From the NCBI RefSeq assembly GCF_001550065.1, contig NZ_LRUB01000023.1:9640-73639 (forward strand): a stretch of DNA of 64,000 bases, given 5' to 3'. Under the pieces are notes generated by a model. That model had not been told where the DNA came from. It did not search any database and worked only from the letters and a program-made list of their open reading frames with translations. The position numbers were made by a program, and so were the translations under genes. The DNA is from Kordiimonas lipolytica. GTDB taxonomy: Bacteria; Pseudomonadota; Alphaproteobacteria; Sphingomonadales; Kordiimonadaceae. This document shows, piece after piece, positions 1-8,319 of this stretch (position 1 is its first letter; every line of letters begins with the position of its first letter).

Positions 1-598
1 GGATATGATCTGTTGGCAATTCGACGGTTTTCGTCAACTGCTCCAGCCATTTCAGGTCTATGGCAACAAATACTACCCAACGCACCCGGCTGCGGGGATC
101 CCTTATGGCATAAGCCAGATGCAGCAGGGGGCGTTTCACAATGGGACCGATGACATAGGTCCCTGTCTCGATCTCCTGCGAATGAAGTGCCCGCTGGACG
201 GCATCGTACTCATGCATATTGACCGAACTCTCCAGGGGATAGGCGCTGTTGATGACTTCACCGTCCGGCGCCAGGATCGCGATGTTGCCGAGTTGCGGAT
301 GTCCCGCCAGCAGCGCTGCAAGAAAGTGCGGATCTGATATCAACGTTTCGCTGTCTTGCCTCGCCAACCTGCCTGATAGCCACCTCAAGAGGCTTTTCGC
401 ACCGGTCATCTGGTTCAGGTGTTCACGCGTCATCAGGCTAATCACATGGTGCCCGTCCTGTTCCATGCGCAGCAGCGCCGAGGTGCGCTCGGTGTGGGCT
501 AGGTAAAAAGCGAACAGAATTGCCGGAAGCGTCGCCAGACATATCAGAAAAACCAGCCTGCCCCGAAGCGTCAGAAATGTTGACAAAAACTTGGGCAT
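1..598 (-). CDS. Membrane sensor protein with Cache-like extracytoplasmic domain, N-terminal part only
   Basis: Reading leftward from an ATG at 598 the frame is open to the window edge (199 codons), so only the N-terminus is present. It opens with a short basic stretch and one strong membrane segment (about residues 12-32, rich in V, F, L, I, A). A soluble stretch follows with motifs typical of Cache/PAS-like periplasmic sensor domains: 'GNIAILAPDGEVINSAYP' and 'AVQRALHSQEIETGTYVIG'. Such N-termini usually precede a histidine kinase, diguanylate cyclase or chemotaxis module, but that part is outside the window, so the output cannot be named. A GGGAG-like ribosome-binding sequence lies 10-15 bases upstream. 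The family assignment is inference; the open frame and membrane segment are seen directly. Confidence 0.6.
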   Translation of the reverse strand, partial: MPKFLSTFLTLRGRLVFLICLATLPAILFAFYLAHTERTSALLRMEQDGHHVISLMTREHLNQMTGAKSLLRWLSGRLARQDSETLISDPHFLAALLAGHPQLGNIAILAPDGEVINSAYPLESSVNMHEYDAVQRALHSQEIETGTYVIGPIVKRPLLHLAYAIRDPRSRVRWVVFVAIDLKWLEQLTKTVELPTDHI

Positions 599-839
599 AT
601 TTCTTTAGGGCTCCCTTCTATGCAGGGCACACATCCTTTGGCAGCCTTCAATGGCATATGCAGGATGGATAACACTTCACTTTTCTTTTCGCAGATTATC
701 ACATTTTCACCTAAATTGATTAGGCCATGCGGGTAAGTAACTTGGCTCCACGGAGACCATGTAAGCGCAAAGATCCTACCAAACCCCACTTTTTCCTATC
801 ATCCCGGTGTGCAGCTTCTCGAAGCAGAAGAGGAGACCA

Positions 840-1676
840 TTATAACAACTCGGTCACGTTTTCCCTTGTACTATCTTCTGTATTTCCTGCGATCTCAGCT
901 GACAGCCCGAAGAATTCCAGGGCCGCCTTTAAACGAGGGAGGTCCGCTTGAGGCAGACCGAAGGCTGTGCGCCAACCCTTGTGCGGAGCATAGAGGACGA
1001 CATGTCCGATCCCCGCATAGCGCAGGAGGCGGGGCATCATGTCTTCGTCCTCGGGTTCAACCGCAGCCAGAAGCGAAGCTTGTCGCGCACCCGCACAGTG
1101 CCAAGCAACCGCTTCTGGTTCGCAGCGCCGGTGCAGACCTTCGCCATAAGCGACAGCAACCGCTGTGCCCTTATACTCAATCTTATACCCCAGCATGGGG
1201 CCCGCCCATTTGGGGCCCTGCATCATCATGCGCGCGATATGCCACGCGGTCGGCGCCTTTCTGATCAGCCTCCACAGGTGGCATGCCGCCGCAGCCAGGC
1301 CTGGCGGCAAGAGGGGCATATGGGTCCAGCCGAAGACCGAGAGCGTGATATTACCGGATAGGGATATCTGTTCCCCGTTGGTTGCCGGGCGCAGCGTCAG
1401 GTCGGCCCCAGGGTAGTGGCGCCCGAAATACCGACACAGCCATACCGAGGCGACAAGCGTTACATTGCCACGACCGCGGGACCGGTTCAGGAAATCTATG
1501 GTCCCGCCGAGATGCTCGGGGTGGCCATGGGTGAGAAGAATGATGATGTCGCCGCTGTCCGGGAACTGGGTGCCTTTTGGCGGGTCGATGAATATGGACG
1601 GCAACCCAGGGCCGTGTAGGTGGAAACCGGACCAGCCCAGATATTCGATGGCATATGGGCGCGGCTTGCCGGTCAT
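840..1676 (-). CDS. Metallo-beta-lactamase-fold hydrolase
   Basis: A 278-residue protein with the metal-binding signature HGHPEH at residues 50-55, a variant of HxHxDH with Glu for Asp. An early 'IDPPKGTQFPDSGDIIILLTH' stretch is typical of the UlaG/YtnP-like branch of the metallo-beta-lactamase superfamily, which usually binds two metals and hydrolyses phosphoesters, lactones or thioesters. The substrate cannot be read from sequence. Its ATG overlaps the radical SAM stop codon by 4 bases (ATGA), so it is the translationally coupled last gene of a three-gene operon with an epimerase and a radical SAM enzyme. That context suggests small-molecule or lipid modification rather than antibiotic resistance. 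The middle region (about residues 115-160) is rich in A, L, M and R and may be an inserted hydrophobic helix. Confidence 0.72.
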   Translation of the reverse strand: MTGKPRPYAIEYLGWSGFHLHGPGLPSIFIDPPKGTQFPDSGDIIILLTHGHPEHLGGTIDFLNRSRGRGNVTLVASVWLCRYFGRHYPGADLTLRPATNGEQISLSGNITLSVFGWTHMPLLPPGLAAAACHLWRLIRKAPTAWHIARMMMQGPKWAGPMLGYKIEYKGTAVAVAYGEGLHRRCEPEAVAWHCAGARQASLLAAVEPEDEDMMPRLLRYAGIGHVVLYAPHKGWRTAFGLPQADLPRLKAALEFFGLSAEIAGNTEDSTRENVTELL

Positions 1677-3091
1677 CCTACGTCTTCCAGTTCCGGTTTG
1701 GGTTCAGGCTGTGGTATATGCAGATGCGCTTCTTTCAAGGCCTTGTAGTTGCGCATCAAACCGACAAACATGCGGATATAATGCCAGGACCAGTTGCCCG
1801 GACGCCACAGGCCGAGTTTTAGCGCGGCCCGCCGGATCACACGCGCATAGGCCTGGCGCATCAGCTGGTAAAGCTGTTTTGGCGGTGTTTCCGTGGGCAG
1901 GAGAAAATGCTGCAAGTCATATAGCTGTCGGTCGGTTGAAACAAGATCCGGCTCCACCTTCCGGTACAGCGGTGTGCCAGGCAGCGGGGTCAGCGGCGTG
2001 AATTCGGTCAGCAGGATGGCGGGGTGCCGCTTCACATAGTCGTCAATGGCCAGGAAGTCTTTTTCTTCGAAATGCGGCTCGACGAGGAAGCCGGCGCTCA
2101 TGCCGATGCCAAGGTCGTCTAGGATCGCGAGAGCTTCTTCATCCCGACCCTTTTCCACCCGCTTGCCGGTTCGTTTCAGAGCCTCATAGTCCAGACTCTC
2201 AAGACCCGACATCACCAGTTGCAGGCCCGCCCGTGCCCACAGAGCAAAGAGCTCCCGGTTTTCCACGATTGAATCCACCCTTGCATAGGTGAAATAGCGT
2301 TTCTTGATCCCGGCAGACAGCAGCATCTCACCAAGCTTCCACATCCGCTCGGGATCGTGGAAGGCATGGTCGTCGCACAGATAGACAAACTCTTCCTCAA
2401 GGCCAGCGATTTCCTCGAGCAACAATTCTGGCGACCGCGGGATGAACCCACCGTGGGAATAAACCCTGCAGGAACAGAAGATGCAGGGGAAGCTGCACCC
2501 CACCGAACTGCGTACCGCGGCGATCCGGCGTTCCCAGAGATAGAAATATTTGTGCCGATACCGGGCTGTCAACGACCTGTCAGGCATCGGCTGGTGATCG
2601 AGCGTCCTTGGCAGCGGTCGGGGCTTTGTCGGCGTCAACGCGTCACCCTCGCGGATCATCAACCCGTCGATATGGTGAAAGGTTCGGCCACCGTCAGCAA
2701 CAGTATCGCATATGTCCCGAAAGGCCTCCGTGCCCTCCCCGCGCACCACCAGGTCAATGACAGGGTCCAGAAAATCCTGCGGCCACACTGTGGGATGGTG
2801 CCCGCCAACAACAGTAACGCAGCGCGGCGCCGCCAGACGCGCCCGCGCAAGCGCCCGTTTGGCGGTTTCCACATGCACAACTTCAGAGGTGACCCCGACG
2901 ATATCGGGGATAAACTCTCGCAGCATGCTATCCAGATCCCGGGGCGCCACTTCCATATCCACCAGGCGGACCTCATGGCGGTCGCCGACCATTGCCCCGA
3001 GAAGCTCCAGATTGAGGGGTTCGATCTTGGCGATATTCTTGAGCCCGATGGTATGGTCGCCGCAGGGCGGGTTGATCAGAAGGATTTTCAT
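1673..3091 (-). CDS. B12-binding-domain radical SAM protein (BchE/HpnJ-like)
   Basis: A 472-residue protein with two modules. Residues 1-130 look like a cobalamin-binding Rossmann domain ('MKILLINPP', then 'VGGHHPTVWPQ' and 'VVRGEGTEAF'). It lacks the DxHxxG signature, so base-off B12 binding is uncertain. Residues 190-400 are a radical SAM barrel with the 4Fe-4S motif CX3CX2C at C199, C203 and C206 and a 'GLESLDYEALKRTGK' strand. The C-terminus resembles the extension of BchE/HpnJ-type enzymes. These enzymes methylate or cyclise hydrophobic substrates such as hopanoids or tetrapyrroles. It lies between an epimerase and a metallo-beta-lactamase-fold gene with 4-base ATGA overlaps on both sides, so the three are surely co-translated. 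An FNR/FixK-type box upstream of the operon fits an enzyme carrying an oxygen-labile cluster. The product is unknown. Confidence 0.8.
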   Translation of the reverse strand: MKILLINPPCGDHTIGLKNIAKIEPLNLELLGAMVGDRHEVRLVDMEVAPRDLDSMLREFIPDIVGVTSEVVHVETAKRALARARLAAPRCVTVVGGHHPTVWPQDFLDPVIDLVVRGEGTEAFRDICDTVADGGRTFHHIDGLMIREGDALTPTKPRPLPRTLDHQPMPDRSLTARYRHKYFYLWERRIAAVRSSVGCSFPCIFCSCRVYSHGGFIPRSPELLLEEIAGLEEEFVYLCDDHAFHDPERMWKLGEMLLSAGIKKRYFTYARVDSIVENRELFALWARAGLQLVMSGLESLDYEALKRTGKRVEKGRDEEALAILDDLGIGMSAGFLVEPHFEEKDFLAIDDYVKRHPAILLTEFTPLTPLPGTPLYRKVEPDLVSTDRQLYDLQHFLLPTETPPKQLYQLMRQAYARVIRRAALKLGLWRPGNWSWHYIRMFVGLMRNYKALKEAHLHIPQPEPKPELEDVG

Positions 3092-4116
3092 GATAGCTCC
3101 TGTCGAGGAAAAGGGGCGGAGAGGTGCTGTGCCCGCACCCCGGCGAGCGTGTCCTTGAGGGTCATATCCAGGGGGCGCGTATCCAGCCCGAGGTCCCGGC
3201 GCGCGCTGTCGGCTTTAAAATACCAGTAATAGCGGGACAGCCGCACCCCGGCTGTTGTCAGGGTGCTGTGTGGGGCGATGGTCTCTGCAAGTGCCGCAGC
3301 GGCCAGCGCCAACTGATAGGGCATCTTAAGCCACGGCAGTCGGGCACCGGACAAGCGGGCGATCCGGCCCACCAGAGCTGCCAACGTGATATTGTCCCGC
3401 CCGGCAAGGATGTAATGATCTTCGGGAGACACACAGGTCAGTGCGGCTACAGTGGCGGCAGCGACATCGCGGACATCGATGGGGTTTACGCCGCCGCCGG
3501 GCCACACAGGAAGCCGATTGCGGCTGACGAGGTCGACAAGAGCAGTGCCATTTCTCAGGCCATCACCGGGGCCCAGCACGAACGTGGGGCTCAGCGTGAT
3601 AACGGGGTCGCCGTCTCTCCGGGCCCCAATAGCCATCTCATGGCCAGCCCGTTTTGTCGTTACATAAGGGATACCAGCTTTCGCCAGATTAAATGGGGCG
3701 TCTTCATCAAGTGCATCCGCAGGTCGGTGCGCCGGAAGCGCCCCGACAGCGGATGTGCTGGACATGACAAGCAACCGCGCCAGGCCAACCCGGCGGGATG
3801 CCGCCAGCATGTTCCGCATGCCTTCGACATTGACCTGCTTTAGCGCAACCTTGTCCGCCGCCTGCACCGAAACAACCCCGGCTACATGAACCGCGGCAGC
3901 AACATCGGACAGGCTGTTGGCAAGGGAGCAGGGGTCAAGAATGTCGGCATATCTCACCTCCGTGCCAGACGGCAGTATCCGAGCAGCAACATCCGGTGAC
4001 CGGGCAAGCGTCACAGGCCGGTACCCGGCAAGTGCCAGCGCCTCTGATACATATCGGCCAATAAAGCCTGTCGCTCCCGTTACCGCAACTCGGCTGCCCT
4101 TAGAAATACCAAGCAT
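3088..4116 (-). CDS. NAD-dependent epimerase/dehydratase (extended SDR)
   Basis: A 342-residue extended short-chain dehydrogenase/reductase. The Rossmann glycine motif TGATGFIG is at residues 13-20 and the catalytic YxxxK is Y151-VTT-K155, preceded by 'LLVMSSTSAVG', the usual Ser-containing strand. This subclass resembles HpnA-like and dihydroflavonol-reductase-like enzymes that reduce or epimerise a sugar or hydroxyketone with NAD(P). It is the first gene of the leftward operon with the radical SAM and metallo-beta-lactamase-fold genes. Its start codon lies 66 bp downstream of the centre of a perfect TTGAT-N4-ATCAA box. The substrate is unknown. A hopanoid-related role is possible by family resemblance, but no squalene cyclase or other hpn gene is in the window. 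Confidence 0.75.
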   Translation of the reverse strand: MLGISKGSRVAVTGATGFIGRYVSEALALAGYRPVTLARSPDVAARILPSGTEVRYADILDPCSLANSLSDVAAAVHVAGVVSVQAADKVALKQVNVEGMRNMLAASRRVGLARLLVMSSTSAVGALPAHRPADALDEDAPFNLAKAGIPYVTTKRAGHEMAIGARRDGDPVITLSPTFVLGPGDGLRNGTALVDLVSRNRLPVWPGGGVNPIDVRDVAAATVAALTCVSPEDHYILAGRDNITLAALVGRIARLSGARLPWLKMPYQLALAAAALAETIAPHSTLTTAGVRLSRYYWYFKADSARRDLGLDTRPLDMTLKDTLAGVRAQHLSAPFPRQELS

Positions 4117-4175
4117 GATGCACCCTACCTGTCCGCGTCAGGCCGGAACATTAGCCCCGAGGGCACCGTCCGCGC

Positions 4176-4189
4176 TTGATCTGGATCAA
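4176..4189. promoter_or_regulatory. FNR/FixK-type box upstream of the epimerase operon
   Basis: The sequence TTGATCTGGATCAA is a perfect match to the FNR/FixK/DNR consensus TTGAT-N4-ATCAA. It is centred 66 bp upstream of the epimerase start at 4116, which fits an activating site near -41.5 with a short leader. The NO reductase gene ends on the other side and reads the same way, so the site can only serve the epimerase operon. Confidence 0.75.
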
Positions 4190-4250
4190 CCAGTCTCGGG
4201 AACAGCGCTCTGCTGCTTGACTGGAGGGTGGCTCTTGGCCGTGAGTATTG

Positions 4251-4276
4251 CCTGAGCCGGCACGAACCGGCTCAGG
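4251..4276. terminator. Perfect 10-bp stem-loop downstream of the NO reductase gene
   Basis: CCTGAGCCGG and CCGGCTCAGG form a perfect 10-bp stem around the 6-base loop CACGAA. It begins 18 bases after the NO reductase stop codon. Read in the direction of that gene it is not followed by a U-run, so it is a 3'-end stabiliser or Rho-type end more likely than a classical intrinsic terminator. Confidence 0.45.
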
Positions 4277-4293
4277 GTATTTGGTTTTGTTGA

Positions 4294-6681
4294 TCAGTGG
4301 CCCTGGCCGCCACACGAACCACAGCAGATACTGTCTTCCTGCTCGCTGTTCATAGACATCGAGGCGTTTCCGCCATCAAGGACCGGCACGGCAGAAGCCC
4401 CAGTACCGGTGGCAACAGTTGCCACCGGCTGATGTGACCTGGTGTCACCGATATTGAAAAGGCCTTTCACAACCTGCCAACTTACAGCCAGCGCACCAAC
4501 AATAAAGACAACATCGCCAATGGTACGCACCCACCTCAGGGTTTGCAGGAGGTCACTTTGCATGAAGCTTTCGCTTCTTGCATACCAAAGCCCTTCAGAC
4601 GCACTGGCGACAAACTGAATGATGCCCACGGGCAGCAAGCTGGTGAACAGCATCAGAACAAGGCCGCCATTCAGGCAATGGAAACCCCATTTCATCAGCT
4701 TTTCATCAAAGACCATCTGGGGCCTGATATAGCGCAGAACCAGAATGGTGAAGCCGAGGGCAAGGAAGCCATACACGCCGAACAGGGCTGCATGCGCGTG
4801 TGTTGCTGTGGTGTTCAACCCCTGGATATAATAAAGCGCGATCGGCGGGTTGATGGAGAAGCCAAGAACACCAGCTCCAAGCATGTTCCAGAAAGCAACA
4901 GCTACAAAGAAATAGAGCGGCCATTTCATCTGATCCATCCAAGGGGCCCGATGTTGCAACTTCCAATGTTCCCAGGCTTCATGACCAAGGACGATCAAAG
5001 GCACAACCTCAAGCGCGCTGAAGGTGGCCCCTACAGCCATCACGGGTGTTGTGGTGCCGGAGAAGTACAGATGGTGGAATGTGCCAGGTACACCGCCCAG
5101 CATAAAGAGCGAAGCAGACGCCAGCGCAGCAATGGTTGCCATCCGCTTTGATACCAACCCCATGCTGGAGAAAATAAAGGCCAGTGCCGCGGTTGCAAAT
5201 ACTTCGAAAAAGCCTTCCACCCACAGGTGTACGATCCACCAACGCCAGTATTCCATGACGGAGATATGCGTCTTTTCGCCATAGAAAAATCCGGCACCAT
5301 AAAAGAGCCCGATGGCAACAACGGATGCTGTAAACAGAGCCAGAAGGTGCTTGTCGCCTGGCTGCATCAAAGCGGGCACGATACCGCGCATCATCAATCC
5401 CAGCCACAGGACGATCCCTGTGAACTTGCCAATCTGCCACAAACGGCCAAGGTCAACATATTCATAGCCCTGGTGACCCAACCAGAAGTTCCACTCTTGC
5501 GGCATGATTTGGGCAATCGCCAGATAGTTCCCAACGAAAGACCCGACAACAACAACGATCAGCGCCCAGAACAGTACATCAACGCCAAGCTTTTGATACT
5601 TTGGGTCTTTTCCGCCGTTGATGATAGGGGCTAGGAACAGGCCTGCGGCAAGGAACCCGGTTGCTATCCAGAATAATGCTGACTGGATATGCCACGTCCT
5701 GACGAGGGTATAGGGAAACCATTTGGAGGTCTCGATCCCGTAGAAGCTTTGGCCCTCCACGGTATAGTGCGCCGTGAAACCGCCCAGGAACACCTGGAAG
5801 GTAAAGAGGGCAACAACAAGGAACAGATACTTGCCGAGCGCCTTCTGAGACGGTGTCAGTTTAAAGCGGGTCAAAGGATCGTGGGCTGGTGCTTCCGCTT
5901 CCTTTTCATCTTCCCCGCGCATGAAGGACCAGGCCCAAACCAGACCGCCCACACCAGCAATCAGAAGAACAACACTGACAATGGACCAGACAACATTCTC
6001 GGCCGTTGGTACATTGCTGATCAGCGGTTCATGGGGCCAGTTATTGGTATAGGTTGCCGCAGTTTCTGGCCGTTCGGTTGCTGCGGCCCAGGCAGTCCAG
6101 AAAAAGAATTCCGTCAATCGCTCCCGGCGCTCGGCGCTTGGCAGCACCAATTCTTTCATCGCATAGCTGTCGCGTGTCTGGCGAAGCTCAGGCGCCCCAC
6201 CAAAAAGGCGCGCATAATAGTCAGCCGTCTGATCAATGGCCTCAAGCCTGCGTGGTGATATCACCAGTGTGTCGGTCGCTGCATCATAGCTGTTGGTGCG
6301 GTAGGCTTGTGTCAATTCATACCGGAGACTGTTCTGCTCAGCACCTGATAATTGTCCATAGGGCCGCCCATAAGCATCCTGAGACGCCAATTCGAGCCAG
6401 GCCACCAGCTCACGGTGCAACCAGTCTGCGGTCCAGTCCGGCGCCTGATAGGCACCATGTCCCCAAATAGAGCCCAGCTGCATACCGCCAACCGACTGCC
6501 AAGCGGTCTGGCCATCCAGGATACTGTCTCGGGTCATGATGACAGTACCATCCTCAGAAATCACAGTCCCGGGTATTGGTGGCGCTTCACGATAGACCTC
6601 ACTGCCGAAATACCCAAGCAACCCGAACGTAACAGCAAGTGTTGCAATCAACGTCCACCAAAGTCGGTAATATCTAGCCAT
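4294..6681 (-). CDS. norZ: Quinol-dependent nitric oxide reductase (qNOR) with Cys-rich C-terminal tail
   Basis: A 795-residue single-subunit enzyme that reduces two NO to N2O in the inner membrane with quinol electrons. After an N-terminal membrane helix (residues 9-29) comes the qNOR-specific periplasmic region ('SIWGHGAYQAPDW'), then a bundle of about 12 helices homologous to NorB. The NorB-type motif 'HLWVEGFFEVFATA' carries the His/Glu residues near the binuclear centre, and 'THAHAALFGVYG' supplies further haem ligands. The protein is slightly longer than usual (about 760) because of a C-terminal tail ending CCGSCGGQGH, which looks metal- or haem-binding. It overlaps the upstream ric gene by 8 bases, so the two form a translationally coupled NO-defence unit that follows the NsrR-type operators upstream of ric. 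No norC-like cytochrome is present, which agrees with the quinol type. Confidence 0.95.
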   Translation of the reverse strand: MARYYRLWWTLIATLAVTFGLLGYFGSEVYREAPPIPGTVISEDGTVIMTRDSILDGQTAWQSVGGMQLGSIWGHGAYQAPDWTADWLHRELVAWLELASQDAYGRPYGQLSGAEQNSLRYELTQAYRTNSYDAATDTLVISPRRLEAIDQTADYYARLFGGAPELRQTRDSYAMKELVLPSAERRERLTEFFFWTAWAAATERPETAATYTNNWPHEPLISNVPTAENVVWSIVSVVLLIAGVGGLVWAWSFMRGEDEKEAEAPAHDPLTRFKLTPSQKALGKYLFLVVALFTFQVFLGGFTAHYTVEGQSFYGIETSKWFPYTLVRTWHIQSALFWIATGFLAAGLFLAPIINGGKDPKYQKLGVDVLFWALIVVVVGSFVGNYLAIAQIMPQEWNFWLGHQGYEYVDLGRLWQIGKFTGIVLWLGLMMRGIVPALMQPGDKHLLALFTASVVAIGLFYGAGFFYGEKTHISVMEYWRWWIVHLWVEGFFEVFATAALAFIFSSMGLVSKRMATIAALASASLFMLGGVPGTFHHLYFSGTTTPVMAVGATFSALEVVPLIVLGHEAWEHWKLQHRAPWMDQMKWPLYFFVAVAFWNMLGAGVLGFSINPPIALYYIQGLNTTATHAHAALFGVYGFLALGFTILVLRYIRPQMVFDEKLMKWGFHCLNGGLVLMLFTSLLPVGIIQFVASASEGLWYARSESFMQSDLLQTLRWVRTIGDVVFIVGALAVSWQVVKGLFNIGDTRSHQPVATVATGTGASAVPVLDGGNASMSMNSEQEDSICCGSCGGQGH

Positions 6682-7348
6682 GGAACGCCCCCTTCAGGTT
6701 GCGTGCAAAAAGGATGTCATTTTCAAGATGAATGTGGGCTGCCAGATCTGCCACAAAGGCCTTCAGGCCCAGATATAGGGCACGCCACGTATTGCAGGCA
6801 CCTTCCGGTGGGACACAGCCGCCCGTGAGCTCGTCCAATCGGGCCAATTCCTGAACATGTCCCTCATGTTCGGCCATCATTACGCGCATCGGCCCGCCTG
6901 CCATGCCTCCTTCGCCCTGTATCAGCATCGGAAAGAGGATGGCCTCTTCTTTCTGCATATGCTGTTCCAGTTCAAGCGCCAGATGATGAAGGAACTCTGT
7001 CAAGCCATGCGGACAGGCAGGGTTGTCGCCATGCACGCTTTCAACCCGGTGCGCTAATCGCTTCAGTTCTGTCAATTGTTCACGATGCACCTTGTGAAAA
7101 CGGTTCAGGATAAATTCAATCAGGTCAGCATCACTCAATGTATCCACACCTTTAGCGCCTTTAGCGACACCTGGAAGAGCGCTCAGGGCGTCCGCAATCT
7201 CTTTCACGTCCACCCCGCGCTTGGTGGCAGCCTCACGCAATGTGTGCTCGCCGCCGCAGCAAAAGCTCAGCCTATATTGGTGGAAAATTGCGGTTGCCCC
7301 TGGCAACTCCTGTGCTAACTGGGCCAATGTCCTATCCAGCATACTCAT
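6674..7348 (-). CDS. ytfE: Iron-sulfur cluster repair di-iron protein (RIC/YtfE/ScdA)
   Basis: A 224-residue cytosolic protein that repairs Fe-S clusters damaged by NO or peroxide. The N-terminal ScdA_N/DUF542 part has the signature 'FHQYRLSFCCGGEHTLREA'. The rest is a hemerythrin-like four-helix bundle with repeated HxxxE di-iron ligands ('HHLALELEQHMQKEEAILFP', 'MMAEHEGHVQEL', 'AAHIHLENDILF'). I place the start at the ATG-AGT-ATG at 7348 because GGAGAAG sits 4-10 bases upstream; an in-frame ATG at 7375 has no such signal. Its 3' end overlaps norZ by 8 bases. The promoter region holds two tandem NsrR-like palindromes, so NO-responsive control is expected. Confidence 0.92.
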   Translation of the reverse strand: MSMLDRTLAQLAQELPGATAIFHQYRLSFCCGGEHTLREAATKRGVDVKEIADALSALPGVAKGAKGVDTLSDADLIEFILNRFHKVHREQLTELKRLAHRVESVHGDNPACPHGLTEFLHHLALELEQHMQKEEAILFPMLIQGEGGMAGGPMRVMMAEHEGHVQELARLDELTGGCVPPEGACNTWRALYLGLKAFVADLAAHIHLENDILFARNLKGAFHG

Positions 7349-7418
7349 GATCTTCTCCATAAAACAGCGGTTCACCTGACAGCAGGTGCTGGATCCCGGT
7401 TGGTCAGCCGGGAATTAA

Positions 7419-7467
7419 TAAATGTATTTTACATACATCTTTAAAAGATGCAATATACATTCATGTT
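7419..7467. promoter_or_regulatory. Two tandem NsrR-type operators between ric-norZ and nsrR
   Basis: NsrR binds an 11-1-11 palindrome with half-site AAGATGCATTT. Site 1 (7419-7441) has left half TAAATGTATTT and right half ACATACATCTT, each close to the consensus or its complement. Site 2 (7445-7467) has left half AAGATGCAATA (9 of 11) and right half ACATTCATGTT (8 of 11). They lie three bases apart, 71 bp upstream of ric and about 125 bp upstream of nsrR. This is the expected place for NO-relieved repression. Confidence 0.7.
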
Positions 7468-7592
7468 TAAAGTTGCCGATTGGCCACTGAATGGCTAAAT
7501 AAACTGTATAGAGGCTAAGCGGGTCGTTGGAGTTGCGGAGCTTTATTGCCGCTCCGGCGCGCAGTGTCATTCCAGTCCACATTGGAGAACAG

Positions 7593-8042
7593 ATGCATAT
7601 CACACGTTACACAGATTATTCGCTACGCGTTCTTCTATATTTGGCCGTAAACGACAAGCACCTTGCAACCATCAAGGTGATCGCGGACAGCTATGGCATT
7701 TCCAAAAATCATCTGATGAAAATTGTGCAACACCTTAGCGCCAAAGGATATGTTGAAGCCGTGAGGGGGAAAAACGGCGGCCTCAGGTTGGCCGCCAAGC
7801 CAGAGCGGATCAATATCGGCAAACTGGTACGCGATATGGAACAGGGCTCGCCGCTGGTGGAATGCTTTGGTGCAGATAATGAATGCGTGATTACGCCAGC
7901 CTGCCAGTTAAAGCATATTCTGGCGGAAGCCATGGAGAGTTTCTTCCAAACACTCGACCAATACAGTTTGGCTGACATGCTGCTCCCCAAGAATATGAAA
8001 GGTCTGGCACGTATCCTCGATGCGTCACAAAGCAAACCCTGA
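7593..8042 (+). CDS. nsrR: Rrf2-family nitric oxide-sensing repressor NsrR
   Basis: A 149-residue Rrf2-type transcription factor. It has the typical start 'MHITRYTDYSLRVLLYLA' with the Asp at position 8 that ligates the cluster in NsrR proteins, a winged helix ('GISKNHLMKIVQHL', 'VEAVRGKNGGLRLA') and three cluster cysteines C91, C98 and C104 in 'ECFGADNECVITPACQL'. NsrR carries a 4Fe-4S or 2Fe-2S cluster, represses NO-stress genes and is released by NO. The ATG at 7593 is chosen over an upstream in-frame start at 7527 because GGAG lies six bases before it and the family begins here. The gene diverges from ric-norZ, with NsrR-like palindromes between them. Confidence 0.93.
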   Translation: MHITRYTDYSLRVLLYLAVNDKHLATIKVIADSYGISKNHLMKIVQHLSAKGYVEAVRGKNGGLRLAAKPERINIGKLVRDMEQGSPLVECFGADNECVITPACQLKHILAEAMESFFQTLDQYSLADMLLPKNMKGLARILDASQSKP

Positions 8043-8319
8043 CAGCCCCGGAAAAGCCGAAACGCTCATACAGGAAGACTTCTTTTCAAGCGAGAAAACG
8101 ATCGCTCGAACTTTGTTTCTGAATCGTCACCAATTGGCGAAGAGTCGATATAGAAGCTCGCAATCATAAATCCGTGCTCACAATATCTGCAACGTCACAA
8201 GCGACCCAACAATGGCCAAGATGCAAGCCATTGGAATGTCTGCTATGACAATCGGCTACAGATCTTTTCGGAGCATCGGCTTTTCGTCTCAGGATGACCC
8301 ATTGCGGTCACCAGTACAA

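Noticed and set aside
571..789. A 72-codon leftward frame overlapping the start of the partial sensor gene
   Set aside because: It overlaps the supported start region of the sensor gene in another frame and shows no protein features; the 241 bases between 599 and 839 appear non-coding.
2357..3229. A 290-codon rightward open frame opposite the radical SAM gene
   Set aside because: Shadow frame; the opposite strand carries clear radical SAM motifs and operon overlaps.
4543..6470. Several rightward open frames of 135-202 codons opposite the NO reductase gene
   Set aside because: They cover an unmistakable qNOR gene and have no protein-like features.
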